64,000 nucleotides of DNA from Lepidodermella squamata (taxonomy: Eukaryota > Gastrotricha). Positions within the stretch are counted from its first letter, which is position 1, and each line of letters starts with the position of its first letter. Of the stretch, positions 33,512 to 45,219 are shown piece after piece. The stretch is from the NCBI GenBank assembly GCA_047495785.1, contig JBLDXI010000015.1, positions 1,984,001 to 2,048,000 of the forward strand, written 5' to 3'. Under the pieces are notes generated by a model that was given only the letters and a program-made list of their open reading frames with translations, did no database searches and was not told the origin of the DNA. The position numbers were made by a program, and so were the translations under genes.

Positions 33512-33585
33512 CGTCGATGATTTTTGAAACCTCGACAAATTTCTTTTTCCCATTAAAACAGGATTTAGGTCCCTTGAAATCATGT

Positions 33586-33657
33586 GGGGATGTAGCTCAG
33601 TGGTAGAGCGCTTGCTTTGCATGTAAGATGTCCCGGGTTCAAACCCCGGCATCTCCA
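33586..33657 (+). tRNA. tRNA-Ala(TGC), block E
   Basis: Full acceptor GGGGATG present; this copy shows what block D lost. T5 terminator. Confidence 0.95.
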
Positions 33658-33727
33658 ACTTTTTCCAACCTATAAACTGATAGCAAATCGCCAAACTTCA
33701 AAGCCAATCTGATGTATAGTTCTAACA

Positions 33728-33801
33728 GGTTCCGTTGTGTAGTGGTTCATCACGTCTGCTTTACACGCAGAAGGTCGCGGGTTCGAACCCCGCCGGAACC
33801 T
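33728..33801 (+). tRNA. tRNA-Val(TAC), block E
   Basis: Standard 74-nt body; TTTTC follows the acceptor at once. Closes the seven-gene series. Confidence 0.95.
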
Positions 33802-34197
33802 TTTCAATTTTATTCACTCTCGTATAGTTTTGTACACAAACATTATAGACATATTTTACATAATCTTGGCGATATTTAGTGTTCATGAGAAAAGGGTGCT
33901 ACGCCAGGAGATGGTCAGCTATGATCCATTTGCGCTTAGAGGTTAAGTAAACAAAATATTCTATTCATTTTTTGCTGTAATAGTAAATTATGTGTGTATG
34001 ACAAAAATATACGGTGAAATGAAATCTGTCTCCACAAAAAATGCAAGAAGAAAGCGCAATTGGATATTTCATTTTTATGCTGCAAAACGGGGCGGTGTAT
34101 TTTATTTTGAATTCTTGGAGGGACCAGCCGATGGTTTTTTTTGAGATTTCCGACATTGAAAGGTTGGGACTAGATAATACGGAGAATTTTATTAGAC
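33802..34197. other. Spacer before the LINE insertion
   Basis: No supported gene; a 62-codon frame at 34041 has no features. Confidence 0.5.
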
Positions 34198-34208
34198 AAA
34201 CCCTGAGT
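34198..34208. repeat. Target-site duplication, left copy
   Basis: AAACCCTGAGT, repeated exactly at 35417-35427. Confidence 0.8.
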
Positions 34209-35416
34209 ATACCTTTCTCAGGCATGTGAACCTTTCAGGGTCACAAAAGGCTTACGACAAGGCTGCCCTCTTTCTCCCTTACTGTTTATCTGTGTCTTCA
34301 ATGTCGTATGCAAGAAGGTGAAGTTGGAGAAATGTGGGATACCATTGACCGACGAGGAATGGCTAAACATTCTAGCATTCGCGGGTGATACGGGACTTGT
34401 AGCCATGGAGCGAAACGAAATGCAACACTTAATAGACATTTTTGTTGAAGCCTGCCAGATTTTGGGCCTGAAAATTAATGTACCGAAAACTAAGTTCATG
34501 GTAGTAAATAAGAAGGAAAACACCGTAGAGCCTTTTACTATATATAATGAGCAACTGGAGGAGGTTAGTAGTTTTATCTATCTTGGCAGTGTAATAACCG
34601 CGGACGGGACGTCAAAAGCCGATATCCAAGCTAGAATTGAAAAAAGTTGTAGGGCATTTGGCGCACTCAAAAAATATATCTTTGGAAACAAATCCATTCC
34701 TGTCAGTGTGAAAATGAAATGCCTGCTAGGAACAATAGAACCAATAGCACGTTTCGGAGGTGAAAATTGGGCCATGACAAGCGAAGACGAACGTCGACTA
34801 AATGTCAGTCAAATGAGATGGCTTAGGAATATTTGTGGTATTACAATTAGGGATAAGGTGAGAAATGACGTGATTAGGACGCGATGTGGAACTGAACAAC
34901 TATCGACCAAATTAGCGAGACAGCAATTAAGGTGGTACGGCCATGTGGCTCGCATGGACCCCGGACGCCTAACACGCAAGGTTCGATACTGGGAGGTCCC
35001 TGAAGGATGGAAACGTCCTAAGGGAAGACCTAAATTAAGGTGGACAGACTGTGTTAGGAAAAATTTGGGACGGTTGGGTATAAAATCTATCGAGGAGGCG
35101 GACAGTCTAGCCCAAAATAGGAGAGAGTGGCGGGCTAAAATTCATAGTTTGGGTCATTTAACTTCTTCGTCTCGGGACTTCGGGGATTTCTTTCTTGATT
35201 CTCTATTCAGATGATTTCGGGCTGATTAGGATCGGTCTCCGACTGGTCCTCCTCCGACACGCGCCATGCTTGGCCCGTTACCACAGTAACGGACCCGGCA
35301 TGGCGTGTACACCGGAGTGAATTTTATTCTTTAGCACACTCTTGTTGTTTTGTTTTGTTTTGTACCTCTTTTGTAACTGTGCTCAAAGAATAAAGAAAAT
35401 GTAATGTATGTAATGT
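34209..35416 (+). mobile_element. 5'-truncated non-LTR retrotransposon (LINE)
   Basis: Bounded by an 11-bp direct repeat. The open frame runs from about 34205 to 35214 and covers only the C-terminal half of a reverse transcriptase: VTKGLRQGCPLSPLLF (finger/palm), then the catalytic box as FAGDTGLVA, where the family has F-A-D-D, so an active-site aspartate is lost. Thumb and tail motifs typical of these elements follow: FIYLGSVITADG, RWLRNICGITIRDKVRN, QQLRWYGHVARMDPGRL and GRPKLRWTDCV. The 3' UTR holds a hairpin (35257-35308) and ends in ATGTAATGTATGTAATGTAA, a short-repeat tail rather than poly(A). No endonuclease or ORF1. The element is dead on arrival but fairly young, since the frame is still open. 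Confidence 0.9.
35257..35308 (+). repeat. 3' UTR hairpin of the LINE
   Basis: ACACGCGCCATGCTTGGCCC pairs imperfectly with GGACCCGGCATGGCGTGT across a short CACA loop. Such hairpins near LINE 3' ends can be recognised by the element's own reverse transcriptase; that role is inferred here. Confidence 0.7.
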
Positions 35417-35427
35417 AAACCCTGAGT
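35417..35427. repeat. Target-site duplication, right copy
   Basis: AAACCCTGAGT directly after the repeat tail of the LINE. Confidence 0.8.
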
Positions 35428-35504
35428 TTTATATTGTCCGGCATCAAAAGTTATAATCGACATCAATGATGATAATTTTTTTCCAAAACAAAAAATTATG
35501 TATA

Positions 35505-35617
35505 AATAAAGCCCTAGGGGAGGCCAGTTTCGAGGAAAACTCACATAATAAGACGAGGCGAAGCCGAGGCTTATTATGTGATTTTTCCGAGAAACTAGCC
35601 GTACCGTGGGCTTTATT
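35505..35617. repeat. 113-bp inverted repeat (foldback element)
   Basis: The ends AATAAAGCCC and GGGCTTTATT are perfect complements, and CACATAATAAG pairs with CTTATTATGTG around a loop ACGAGGCGAAGCCGAGG. The whole unit folds into one hairpin with ~48-bp arms and few mismatches. No ORF. Confidence 0.8.
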
Positions 35618-36096
35618 AGACATAGTGCCCGTGGGGAAGCTATCAACCAAACTGGTAAAACCGGGTAAAAACTGGTAAACTTGTCACATAGTAAGTGACC
35701 AAAAACGAAAAAATGTGAAGAATAAAAAATGCAGCTTAATAAAAATGTTTGAATTTTTTTCTATTCTCATCCTTATTCTCTATCCTTTCTTGCTTTCACA
35801 ACGGCGTAGCAAGCTCCTTTTAAATCTCACGCAAGCATTCTACGGCCAATGATGGTCTTTCAAAGAACCAGTATGTATTTGCTAGAATGCTAGGAAATAT
35901 CCCTGCTTTAACGGCAGACCGTCCCGGGAACGTCGCTATCCCTGACTGAATAACCCAAGTTTTCTCCTCAACTGGGTGAACCCTGAACCATTTTGAGCCT
36001 GATTTTCGTAAAATTACTTGAATTATTTATGTGGAAGTATTTAAATGAATAAATGAAGTAGTTTCGATAGTATCTTCATGAGAATTTTGTTGATTC

Positions 36097-36270
36097 CTCG
36101 CTGCGCTCGGGAACACAGGAAATTCGCTTCATTCAATCAATCATGATATGGAATACTCGCTACGCTCGAAGGGACTCGCTATGCTCGTATAGCCTCGCTT
36201 TGCTCGGCCAAAAACCTTGCCCCGTGATGCTCGCTACGCTCGCGTTTCACGGCGGGGCAAGGTTTTTGGC
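36097..36270. repeat. Array of CTCGCTnnGCTCG palindromes ending in a long hairpin
   Basis: Five variants of CTCGCT-nc/ng-GCTCG occur (36097, 36153, 36173, 36195 and 36229, approximate). Then GCCAAAAACCTTGCCCCGTG (36207 on) pairs with CACGGCGGGGCAAGGTTTTT plus GGC, ending at 36270. The loop holds another CTCGCTACGCTCG. Confidence 0.75.
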
Positions 36271-36317
36271 GCCTTCGGCGCAAATCTCAGAAATTAAAAA
36301 ATGCACCTTAAATTTTC

Positions 36318-36353
36318 GAATTATGTGAATTATGTGAATTATGTGAATTATGT
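36318..36353. repeat. Tandem repeat (GAATTATGT)x4
   Basis: Four exact 9-bp units. GCTTCCCCTAGGGCT follows, the inverse of AGCCCTAGGGGAGGC at 35510. The whole 35.5-36.4 kb patch may be one element with ~15-bp terminal inverted repeats. Confidence 0.85.
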
Positions 36354-36379
36354 AAGCTTCCCCTAGGGCTCTATGTAAA

Positions 36380-36792
36380 CGGTAATTGTAAGTATAAGAG
36401 TCACCACTGAAACCGGCTAATTCGATCCACTAGTACTTATAATTGATAGGTTACATTTATAGACATATATATACTTATTTATCCATAGAGTTTGGAGTAT
36501 AATTTTCAGTCAAGGTTTAGTTTCATCCTCACCCAATGGCTCATAGTTGATAACATTTGATAGGAATGTAGAGCACAGCAGAAGGAGCCGTTTTAACGAT
36601 GATTAAGGGTTTAGGGAAATTTAAGCTATAGGATATTATAACATCAGTAAAATTGAAAAATGAGACCAAACACGGCACGCATTGAAATGATTTTTCGCAG
36701 CTATTTGCTGCTGACTGAAAATATAAATCATCGCCTTTACCAGAAAGGTGTCAGAATTTCGCAGAATAACACTGAATTAAGTCAGTTTTAGT
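36380..36792. other. 3' flank of the discoidin/LamG gene
   Basis: AT-rich, no gene. Probably holds the 3' UTR of the minus-strand gene starting at 42809. Confidence 0.45.
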
Positions 36793-39700
36793 CTAATATA
36801 CTAGAATTTCAGCGAATTGTATCTGCATCGGGCCAACCTTATCAATCCGAACATATCTCCCCATGATCGGTGCGGTGCAGTAAAGAGGGAAAGATTGCCC
36901 AGGAACGAAATTCGGCATACGATAACTTCGAATGAAGTCGCAAATTGCATTATTGTTTCCGCCAGCAGCTGAATCCCCAACTCTAGCCGTCAACTCAAAA
37001 CTACCCGCAGTTGAGTAATCGATCCCGTAAACAGCAGCTACTGGCACAATTTTTGATACGAAAATCGATTGGCCCAAATCGACCTGAAACCAGAGACTTG
37101 CAACATTAGGCTGCGTAACACTGGGCAACGCGAAAGATCCATCGGTCAGCCCGGCATTGGTCGCAGCATTGAAATGCGACGAGGTAACTTGCTTTAAAAA
37201 CGCGAGATTTACACCTGTTTCACTGGTAACCTCAACTTTGCATATCATCATATCCAAGCCGCGATTTTGCTGAACTAATGTGACGTATCGGCCTGAAATA
37301 GGGGGAAAGCATGGGATGGAAATTTTAGCATCGAACGGCACATTAGGGCGGCCAGCATTGTTACAAACAGGCAACGCATCGGCATCACTAGCTCCGCCGG
37401 CTGGTATGTTGTTAGAAACTGCAATTTGAAGCCCGGAAATAGGGCTGCCAACCTCGGCGTAGTTACAGCCTTTGAAACTGAATCGACCAATAGGCTGAAG
37501 CGTGAAATCATCAACGTACAAGCGGACGGAAGCTGCGATTAGGGCTGGTTTCAGATAGGCTATAGCCGGGGCGGAATTCGGGCCACTTGAAGGTCCATCG
37601 AAAATTCGAATCCTCGAGCCGTTGTTAGCAAAGGTGTAAGCAGTCCATTTACTGTCTCCCGTTAGTCGGGTCAACAGGTGGTACTTCTCGATCCAAGCTG
37701 CCATAGTTGAGCTAGATAAAACTGCTACGATGTTAACGATTTTCAGTTGCGTGAAAGTGATTTGAAAGTAAGGCTGGCGGTCTGTTGCGAGTGGGATCCA
37801 ATCGATGAGGTCATTTCTAGTGAAATCACTCGGGATAGTGGCTGACGAAGCGTTAGCAATGGCGTCGTTGTCATACAGCTCGACGTTGCAAAATTGATCT
37901 TAGGTTGGGATTATGATAGTTATCAGAGCGAGTCATAATGCTATTCTTACGGGCGCAGCCTCGAACTCGAATTCTCAGGCAAATATGAGTGCTCCAAGAT
38001 TGTGGTTGAATTCTCAGATGGCGTGCGATGATGTATGGCCTGAAAAAGCTCCACTGTGTAGAGCTAGAGTCATTATTGGCAACGAAAATCTGGAAAATTC
38101 GAAAGATGCTAACCTTAAAACTTGAAACTTAATCTCTCACCTTAGTCGAACTAAGGCCATTAGCTCGGTCGTAAAACGTAAGAAAGGTGGCGCCGTTTGT
38201 GCTGTATGAGACGTAGAAAGTTCTTACAAAGCAATTGTTCGTTGAGTCGCCAGCTGTTGCGATCGAGTGGACTATTTTCTGCTCTCCAAAATCTAGGGTA
38301 AGATATTCGCCAAGATTAGGCCCAGCAGGTGTCCAGCTACATGCCATGGATCCACGAACGTCAGTCGAACCTGAGCAAACACCGTAGGGCGGCGAGGCTA
38401 AAGTATAGTTCGAGGAGTACTTCCACGATGAGCTCATTGTTAAGTCGGTCTCGCAAACATGACCCTCAACTGAGGAGTTACAATGGTTCTGTGTGAAATT
38501 TTATGAAAACGATGGATGACTAACGTATGTTGGGCGCTGGAATTTGCGTCGCCAATTCCATGGCCAGATACTGGTCCACTTGCCCTTGGTAGATCACTAG
38601 CCACGATATCAGGCCATCAAACCCAGAGTCGGTATACCCATCCTATAAAAGTGGCAATTTTTTACAATGATATAAGATAAAATCAATTTCATCCAAGAAG
38701 AAGTTATCGTGGCTAAATTAATTCAAATAAATCAATTCGTGGCAAATTAGGGTAAATGAAATAAAATACTACCCAACAACCCATAAATAATATCGGGGAT
38801 AGTTTCAAGTAGGTTTTTGTCGCAAATTTAAAGCATCCCCAATCCCCATAACACTTTTTCAGTTGTTTTTCCACCGTTTTGACTTATTATATATGATTAT
38901 TGTGAACCGAGTTTGAAAAGCACTGCGAAGATTAACAACAGACCAGGTTGCGACCGATTGTCATAGTGTTAGCGACGTACGAAGGAACGCAGTCGCTAAA
39001 AGGCTGCGTTGCGAAACGGATTCCGTTGCGATAGCCCGTGCTGCGATGTGCACCGAGAGTAAAATCAACGTTGACTAAGTAGTGCAACCACTTATTAACA
39101 GGTACTGTTCCAGTTTCACTCAGAGTCTGCCATCCATTGCATGTTAAATCAGAGTGGAACATATTCGGCGAAGAATGGAAGCGCATTGCAAAACTGAGAG
39201 ACGTACCATTCCCTAACTGGACAACGGGCTGCATAACCTGAGTCGTGTTAGAAAACATCAGTGCATGAATCCCGATTGTGTATGACGGCAACGGAGGCGT
39301 CATGTTGTATCCAACGTCGTAGTTTCGAGGAAAGCTAATCGCTGACAAGTAGTTAGTACTAGCATGTGCGAAGCGGTAAACGTTAGTATCGCCGGTCATC
39401 CACGGGAAATAAGGTCCAGAAAGTGTGGGCCCTGTTGCGCTTAAAACAGCGCCGCTACTATCAACGGACGTCAAACCCAAGTTGAAATCGAAGGGTGTGA
39501 CTAAGACAGCTTTCATACTGTTCAATGACGTGATTGGGCAGCGTTTCGACGAATGGACGAATTTTCGAGACAAGGCTGTTCGGTGCCAGATCAAACAGGC
39601 GTATAAACCAACTGATACGCTACCCAGACCGCCGATTCTGAAGAAGGCTTTATTCGTTTGAAGGCCAGTTCCATAGCACGAAGCCTGAGCTGTAGATACA

Positions 39701-42700
39701 AACTCGCCTTCCTGAACCAGGTAAACAGTCGCCTTGGAGTAATCGTAAACAAAGCCGATGAAATTCCATTGATATAACAGTAGCTTGAATGGCGACGTGA
39801 CCGTTGTTTGAGTGACATTTCCAGCACACGCGAAGACAAATTGGAGATAACCGGCCGCTGATACACTCAAGCCTACGGTGAACTGCGATTCGGATGCAGG
39901 AGAGTCGAGCCATCCAAGCAGCAAGCCTCCAACATTTGATGGCAGAACATGAACCAGAAGGGTCATAGACCATTTGTGGAATAGATCCGCAGCGATGAAC
40001 AGATAGTTGGACGCGGTTACCCACCATGCTCTGCGGGGTTACAGAAGAAAACAACGTGAATATTTATTGAAAACTGCCGTGGTTTATTGAAATCAGACTC
40101 TTGCGCTAATCTAACTCTGTCTTTTAACCCTCTTTATCCCCTGAATATTAGGAGATTGACCGTCAAATAGAGTGGTCAAGCCCATTACATAGCCGAAAGG
40201 CTCATTTTCAATGTTTCATAATTTCAGTGCCCGCTTTTCGATTGCGATCATGTATGAATCACCCCTGGCCCCAGGCTTGTAGCGATTTTATCCCGATTTA
40301 TGTAAACGTTCCAACATTATTTTGTTTTTTCTTTTGCATTCGAGAGTTTTCGATCACTGCAAAGCGATTTTTTCTCTTTCGGAATTAATTTGCTGGTTCA
40401 GTCTTACGTTCTGCTGTAGCTCAGAAATTTAGAACACTGCGGACTTCCAGCCGTTGCAAAAACACTGCTCGTGTTGACTAGATCTCCAAGCGAGCAAGCT
40501 AGCGGGAACAATGCAGCTGGAGGCGGAGCTATTAATGGCGAAAAATGCGCATGCAAAATAAAGCAAGGTGTAAAATCACGTACGTGACCACATCGATTGC
40601 GCTGCTTGCTCAAGCTCATCATTTTCCAGCGCACGTTTGTATATCTGAATATTCGCCAGTTTTCCGGTCCACGAGCCGCCAATCATCAGGTAAGCGTTGA
40701 TTTTTACAGCGGTGGGTTGGTTGCAATCGATGGAGGCGATGCTGATATCGGCACGATCCAAGAAAACACGGGCAACCTTGGCTTGGCAATCAAATGTGAC
40801 TGCTACGTGGCGCCAAGAATTTTTAGGCATTGGAGATACGTAGCCAAATGCTGTTGAAGCGGGGAAGAAGTAGGCGTCGCCAATACCGCGAGCTCGCTCG
40901 ACTAAAATATTTCCGGCGTCGTCGATAGAGACTCGTAAGCACGACACAAAGCTGAGAAAGAAGATTAGATAGCGAACAGGAAACACAGCATGTAGGCTTA
41001 CCTATTCTGATTAGAATCGATCAGCCGCAACGTACCTGCAGTGTGCCATATCCAGGCTGCAAACGTCCAGCCATAGCGTTTATCGACCGCTAAGTTATCC
41101 ATAGGCAACAAAAGTCGACCAAATCCAGCCCACTCAAGGGCAGAAAGCGGCCTCCCGTCAACCCCAGAGCCATATGTCAACACATTCGAAAAAACTCCAT
41201 TATTTCCATTTCCACTCAGATCATCAGCTCTATGCATGATATCAAGTGGCCAGTAGCCATCTGGTACCAGGGTGAATTTAGGGTCGAGCTGGGGCGTGGA
41301 AACCTCAACCGAAGTCACAGCCCTGGGCTCACCCAGATCAATGGTAACGTAGGGTCGGTCGAGAAAATTCAAAGTGCCGAAATTCAACTTATGCTGTTGA
41401 ATTGCTGTTGAATTCGCAAATCCTAATAAAACGCTGGCATCTTCAACATAAGCCTTAGCTATTCTAGCTTTAAAAGCTAAATCGGGGCTGTATCGGGGTA
41501 TGTTTCTACAGCCAAGAAGTTCGACCTTGTAGCAACGAGTTGAACCGGAAAAAGTTAGTGGATCGATTGCAATATGCTGGGCTAAAATTGGCTTTGGGAA
41601 TACGACTGATGCGATGTTGACTGCGTCGACATTCCCCGCCACGGTAGTCTTGCCATTGTTTTCCTTAAGCTTTGTCCAGCCATCAGCAGCTGAAGCTTTG
41701 TAACGAATACCAAAAAGTGTGACCCATGAATTTAGCCGGTCGCAGCCTTGAAATTGAACAGCTGTTACTAAGGTTTGCTTTTTAAGGTCAATGGTCAGTG
41801 GCATGTTGTTGGCGAACAAAGCCATGCCCCAGTTCAGCCTGGAGTAATACGGTCCAGCAAGGAATCTATCGGTCGAAACTTGCGCATCTTCGATTTCCAT
41901 TGATTCCATGCCGAGAGGCTCGAAACACTTAGCCGTGTTGCCTATAAACGCCATTCTGCCCTGAGTCTGATAAGGCGGCGTTCGCGTTTCTGTTGTGCTT
42001 GAAACCTTGACATAACGCGTCAAATGTGGTCGGAAAAATCTGTTTATCAAAATTGTCCCGTTAGTTGTTCCGAAGATCGCAGGATCACCGTGGCCTTTAT
42101 TAATCTGGTAAAAATTCAACCCGTCGAAACTATAGTCGACTCTCAAATTTTGAAGACAGTTCGCGCAGTAGAAGTGAAATTCTGTAAGCCAAACAATTCG
42201 CTGAAGATCGACCATTAGCCAAGCGCCAACAGGAGCATTTGTGCCCAGGCCAGAATAATAGTTGTGCCTTGCGTAGGCCCGTCCGAGCGCTGGCACTTCC
42301 ATCCATTGATTCGTTGAAATTGCTGAATATGCCAAATCGCTGACGTACGAGTTGTCCAAGTCGACAATCTCATCGTCCGAGATGTTCTTCATCAAACTCG
42401 GGGAAGTCCATGCTGATTTCAAAATCGCTCGCCATATCTCTGTTTCTGAGCATTTGGTGGATCCAGAGGAACATTGTCTCGACTTTTTCAAAATGCCATC
42501 GGATGATATAGAGAACGAAGTTGAAGTTGAATCGATAACAACCTGAGCTATTTGGGAGCTCGAAACTTCAAAGCTCCACAGTAAGCATGTTTGAGCTTTA
42601 AATTGGCCAGACTTGCAAGACTCGATTGAATTACAGAAGGCAATACATGTGGCAGCGAGTTTCACGGAACTAATGTTACCAACCAGGTAAAGAGAAAGAT

Positions 42701-42809
42701 TGGTCCCAGGGGTTACTGGACCAATAGCTTTCCCAGGGTAAATGTTGTAGTGGTACCCTCCGGCGTTAACCTTTGCAATGAAGATTAGCAGTATAAAAAT
42801 GTCAAACAT
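36793..42809 (-). CDS. Large secreted adhesion-type protein: F5/8C (discoidin) and LamG domains
   Basis: Seven exons, 42809-41002, 40951-40584, 40028-38944, 38642-38525, 38469-38141, 38089-37951, 37898-36793, total 1651 codons with every phase agreeing. The ATG at 42809 begins a signal peptide (MFDIFILLIFIAKVNA); an ATG at 42848 is less likely. A cysteine-rich, possibly PAN-like stretch (AATCIAFCNSIESCKSGQFK) comes first. F5/8C-type domains follow (WLMVDLQRIVWLTEFHFYC; PLTIDLKKQTLVTAVQFQGC; YVTIDLGEPRAVTSVEV), then LamG domains (GYWPLDIMHRADDLSGNGNN, WRHVAVTFDCQAKVARVFLD; GFDGLISWLVIYQGQ). A classic F5/8C comes next (GEYLTLDFGEQKIVHSIATA, FFRPYIIARHLRIQPQSW), then two more discoidin/fucolectin-like units (VNLAFLKQVTSS, FQVDLGQSIFVSKIV). 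It has no transmembrane segment, so it is likely an extracellular glycan- or matrix-binding protein. Two junctions use weaker sites (donor CTG/GTCTGT, acceptor GCAGAG). Confidence 0.85.
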
Positions 42810-42849
42810 CCTGCTGGTGAAGCGAGGAAAAACGGGAAATGACTGCACC

Positions 42850-44570
42850 GCCGGTCGGAAAATGTTGGGCGCTCAACTCTCAGCGCAAGTGTCAATCACC
42901 GAATTCGCTTGGATCTTTTGTGGCTACGTCAACGCTGCTATGACCTTCTGCGCTGCTATGAAGCCACGGTGTATCGAATTATCGAAGCACAGCGCTCCTT
43001 CGATAACTGCAACCTCCATAGCTGCAAACCCGCGTCTGTAGTCAAGACGTAGGTGCGCCGCATAATTTCAATTTTTTTGTTATCAAACAAACTGATAAGT
43101 TTTTGCGCTAACGGCGATCAATTTAAGAACGTCAGCCTGCAGAGCCGACAATGATCTCAGGTTTCGAATCAGCGAATGATTGTTATTTTTCCGACCCCGG
43201 CAGTCTAGGTAATTGACAGGCGTGACAGGAGGTTGATAGATGGCTACTCCGCTGAAAAATTCCTCACGATTGCGAAATAAAAAACTTGAATAAATCAGCA
43301 AAAAATCCAGTCCGTTCAATTTGAACTCGTTATTATTGTTCTAAAACATGATACAAGGGCGTAAGATTTTTTAGTTATTTTTCAACCGCAGCTTTAGCTA
43401 TTACGAATAGCCCATCAAAGATAACGATGATAACCGTTTGGCAGACCAGCTAACAAGGTCTGGTATCTAATGCTTCAAGGAACTCGAGGCTGGAATGGGT
43501 ACAATGACAGCGGGATACTTGAGCCCAAGCTACTGAAGTCGAAAGAACGATGAGTTGAGCCTTGATCCTGCTTGGTTGGTCGGTAAACGTGATGTCCAAC
43601 CTTCGTATTAAGCTAGGAATTAAGCTATTACGTTTATAAGCTCTAGTTACGTTCATTATTATGTGCGCCGCGCGTGAATTGCTCACTCCTTATATAATAA
43701 TTCAGCAGTACCTCATCTCCAACGGATTTTCAGGAAAATCCAGGGTGTTCAAGAGTTAATTGTCCTATAACAATAGATAAAAAATGTCGCTAATGCGCGT
43801 GCGAAAAGTAGCAAGGCTATTTATAACTACCTATTGTTTCTTCAACACCCTGCTCGACTTTCAGCAATGCTCTCAGGGCAGCTTTCAGGGCAACTTAAGT
43901 TTTCTTAGGCATGGTGAAATTTGAATTTTCCGGTTTGATGGTGAAAGTCCCGAAATTGATGGTAGGAAAATGTACACCAATAATTTATCATCACCTGTTG
44001 GTTTTATTTTTGTTTTCATTTCGTGTTGGTGCGGCGCATTACACAAAGTTTGATCGAAGGCGATAGCGAGAAGTCAAGTAGATTCCGGTAGTAGTCAACT
44101 GAAGGCCATAAGTCCTACCTTTTGGGCTGTATCTTTTAAATCTGTCCCAATTTAGACGCTTACAAATTTTTATAACTTTCAAGTTTTGTTTGCTTGCAGT
44201 AAGCTCTGAGCATTACAATAATGCCTTGGCCTGCCTAACTTTCTCTGTCAGCTGTTTGGTGGTGTCCTTAAGTATACTTGCCATCATTCATTATGAGTAT
44301 ATGTCCCAAGAATTGGCCAAATGACCACATGAATTTGTTTTATTTTACGTCCTCTTTAAGGCATGAATATGTGATGCTAGAGAATAGAAAAAGCCCTCCC
44401 CGTGAGGGTTCAGGGGACGGTTGACGGCTGGCGATCGGCCTCACGGGCCGACAGATCGGTCGCGAACAACGAACAACCTGCTTTTGTTCAAAAATTCATA
44501 ATTTTCGATGCTACACTAGTTACACACTAGTTGCCATTCATCCCAATCTCTGGCAGTTATTTCTGCTAAT
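42850..44570. other. Intergenic, no recognised gene
   Basis: Upstream of the discoidin/LamG gene. Short frames of 60-90 codons lack features. Around 44400-44470 lies a GC-richer patch (CCCCGTGAGGGTTCAGGGGA) with no known match to me. Confidence 0.45.
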
Positions 44571-44571
44571 T

Positions 44572-45000
44572 CTAGATCCGCAATTTTGTGAATTTCAGTG
44601 TGCGTCGCATTAACAAGGTTGACTTACGAGGTCTCCCGCGTCTAACTGGCTCCTTTGGGTTTTTAAAATGTTTCACATCAATTTCGAACAAACCAATTTT
44701 AAGAAGACTCCTTTTCAAGCTATCGGTCCAGCGGGTTGGCGGTTTACCGCGAGGCAACCACCAATAACTCGGGTCGACCGCTTTTCAATAATACATAGCA
44801 TTCGCGAGACTTTCAGTGTCGTACTCATCTTGGCGAATAATGTGACCGAAATATTTCAAACGATGTTTTTCGATTATTTCGCTCAATTCAAAAACGTCAC
44901 AGATCAATCTAATATCGATGTTAGGTATATATAATCTGTTAGGTATATATAATCGGTATATAGGTATATATAATCCCATAATGGTTCTAAGCCAGCGCAT
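44572..45000 (-). mobile_element. Second LINE scrap (reverse transcriptase C-terminus), broken
   Basis: Minus-strand fragments in different frames keep the tail motifs of the same broad LINE class: MRWLRTIMGL, then HRLKYFGHIIRQDEYDTESL and, further on, LPRGKPPTRWTDSLKRSLLK. They are split by frameshifts. Expanding GGTATATATAATC units (44929-44975) sit inside the coding part. Older than the element at 34.2 kb, and on the opposite strand. Confidence 0.75.
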
Positions 45001-45219
45001 GAAGGTGACATTTAACCTTTGTTCTTGGGCCGGAGTTTGGTTCCATCAGGTTTCACAGGCGTAGGTGACGGTAGGAATTACCACACATTTTAAAATGTTC
45101 AATTTTGTGGTTAGACTAATATGTTTTCTGTTGCAAAACAACTTGTTAAAAGCTCTGTTGTTTAGCCAGATTAATTTAATAATTTCATCTGATTAAATAT
45201 ATCTGATCGACGTAGCATC

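Noticed and set aside
36097-36270. CRISPR-like array
   Set aside because: Units are short palindromes with irregular spacing and no equal-length spacers, in an animal genome.
39650-40054. 134-codon frame over exon 3 of the discoidin/LamG gene
   Set aside because: Wrong frame; the overlapping frame carries LamG sequence and matches the splice phase with acceptor GCAGAG.
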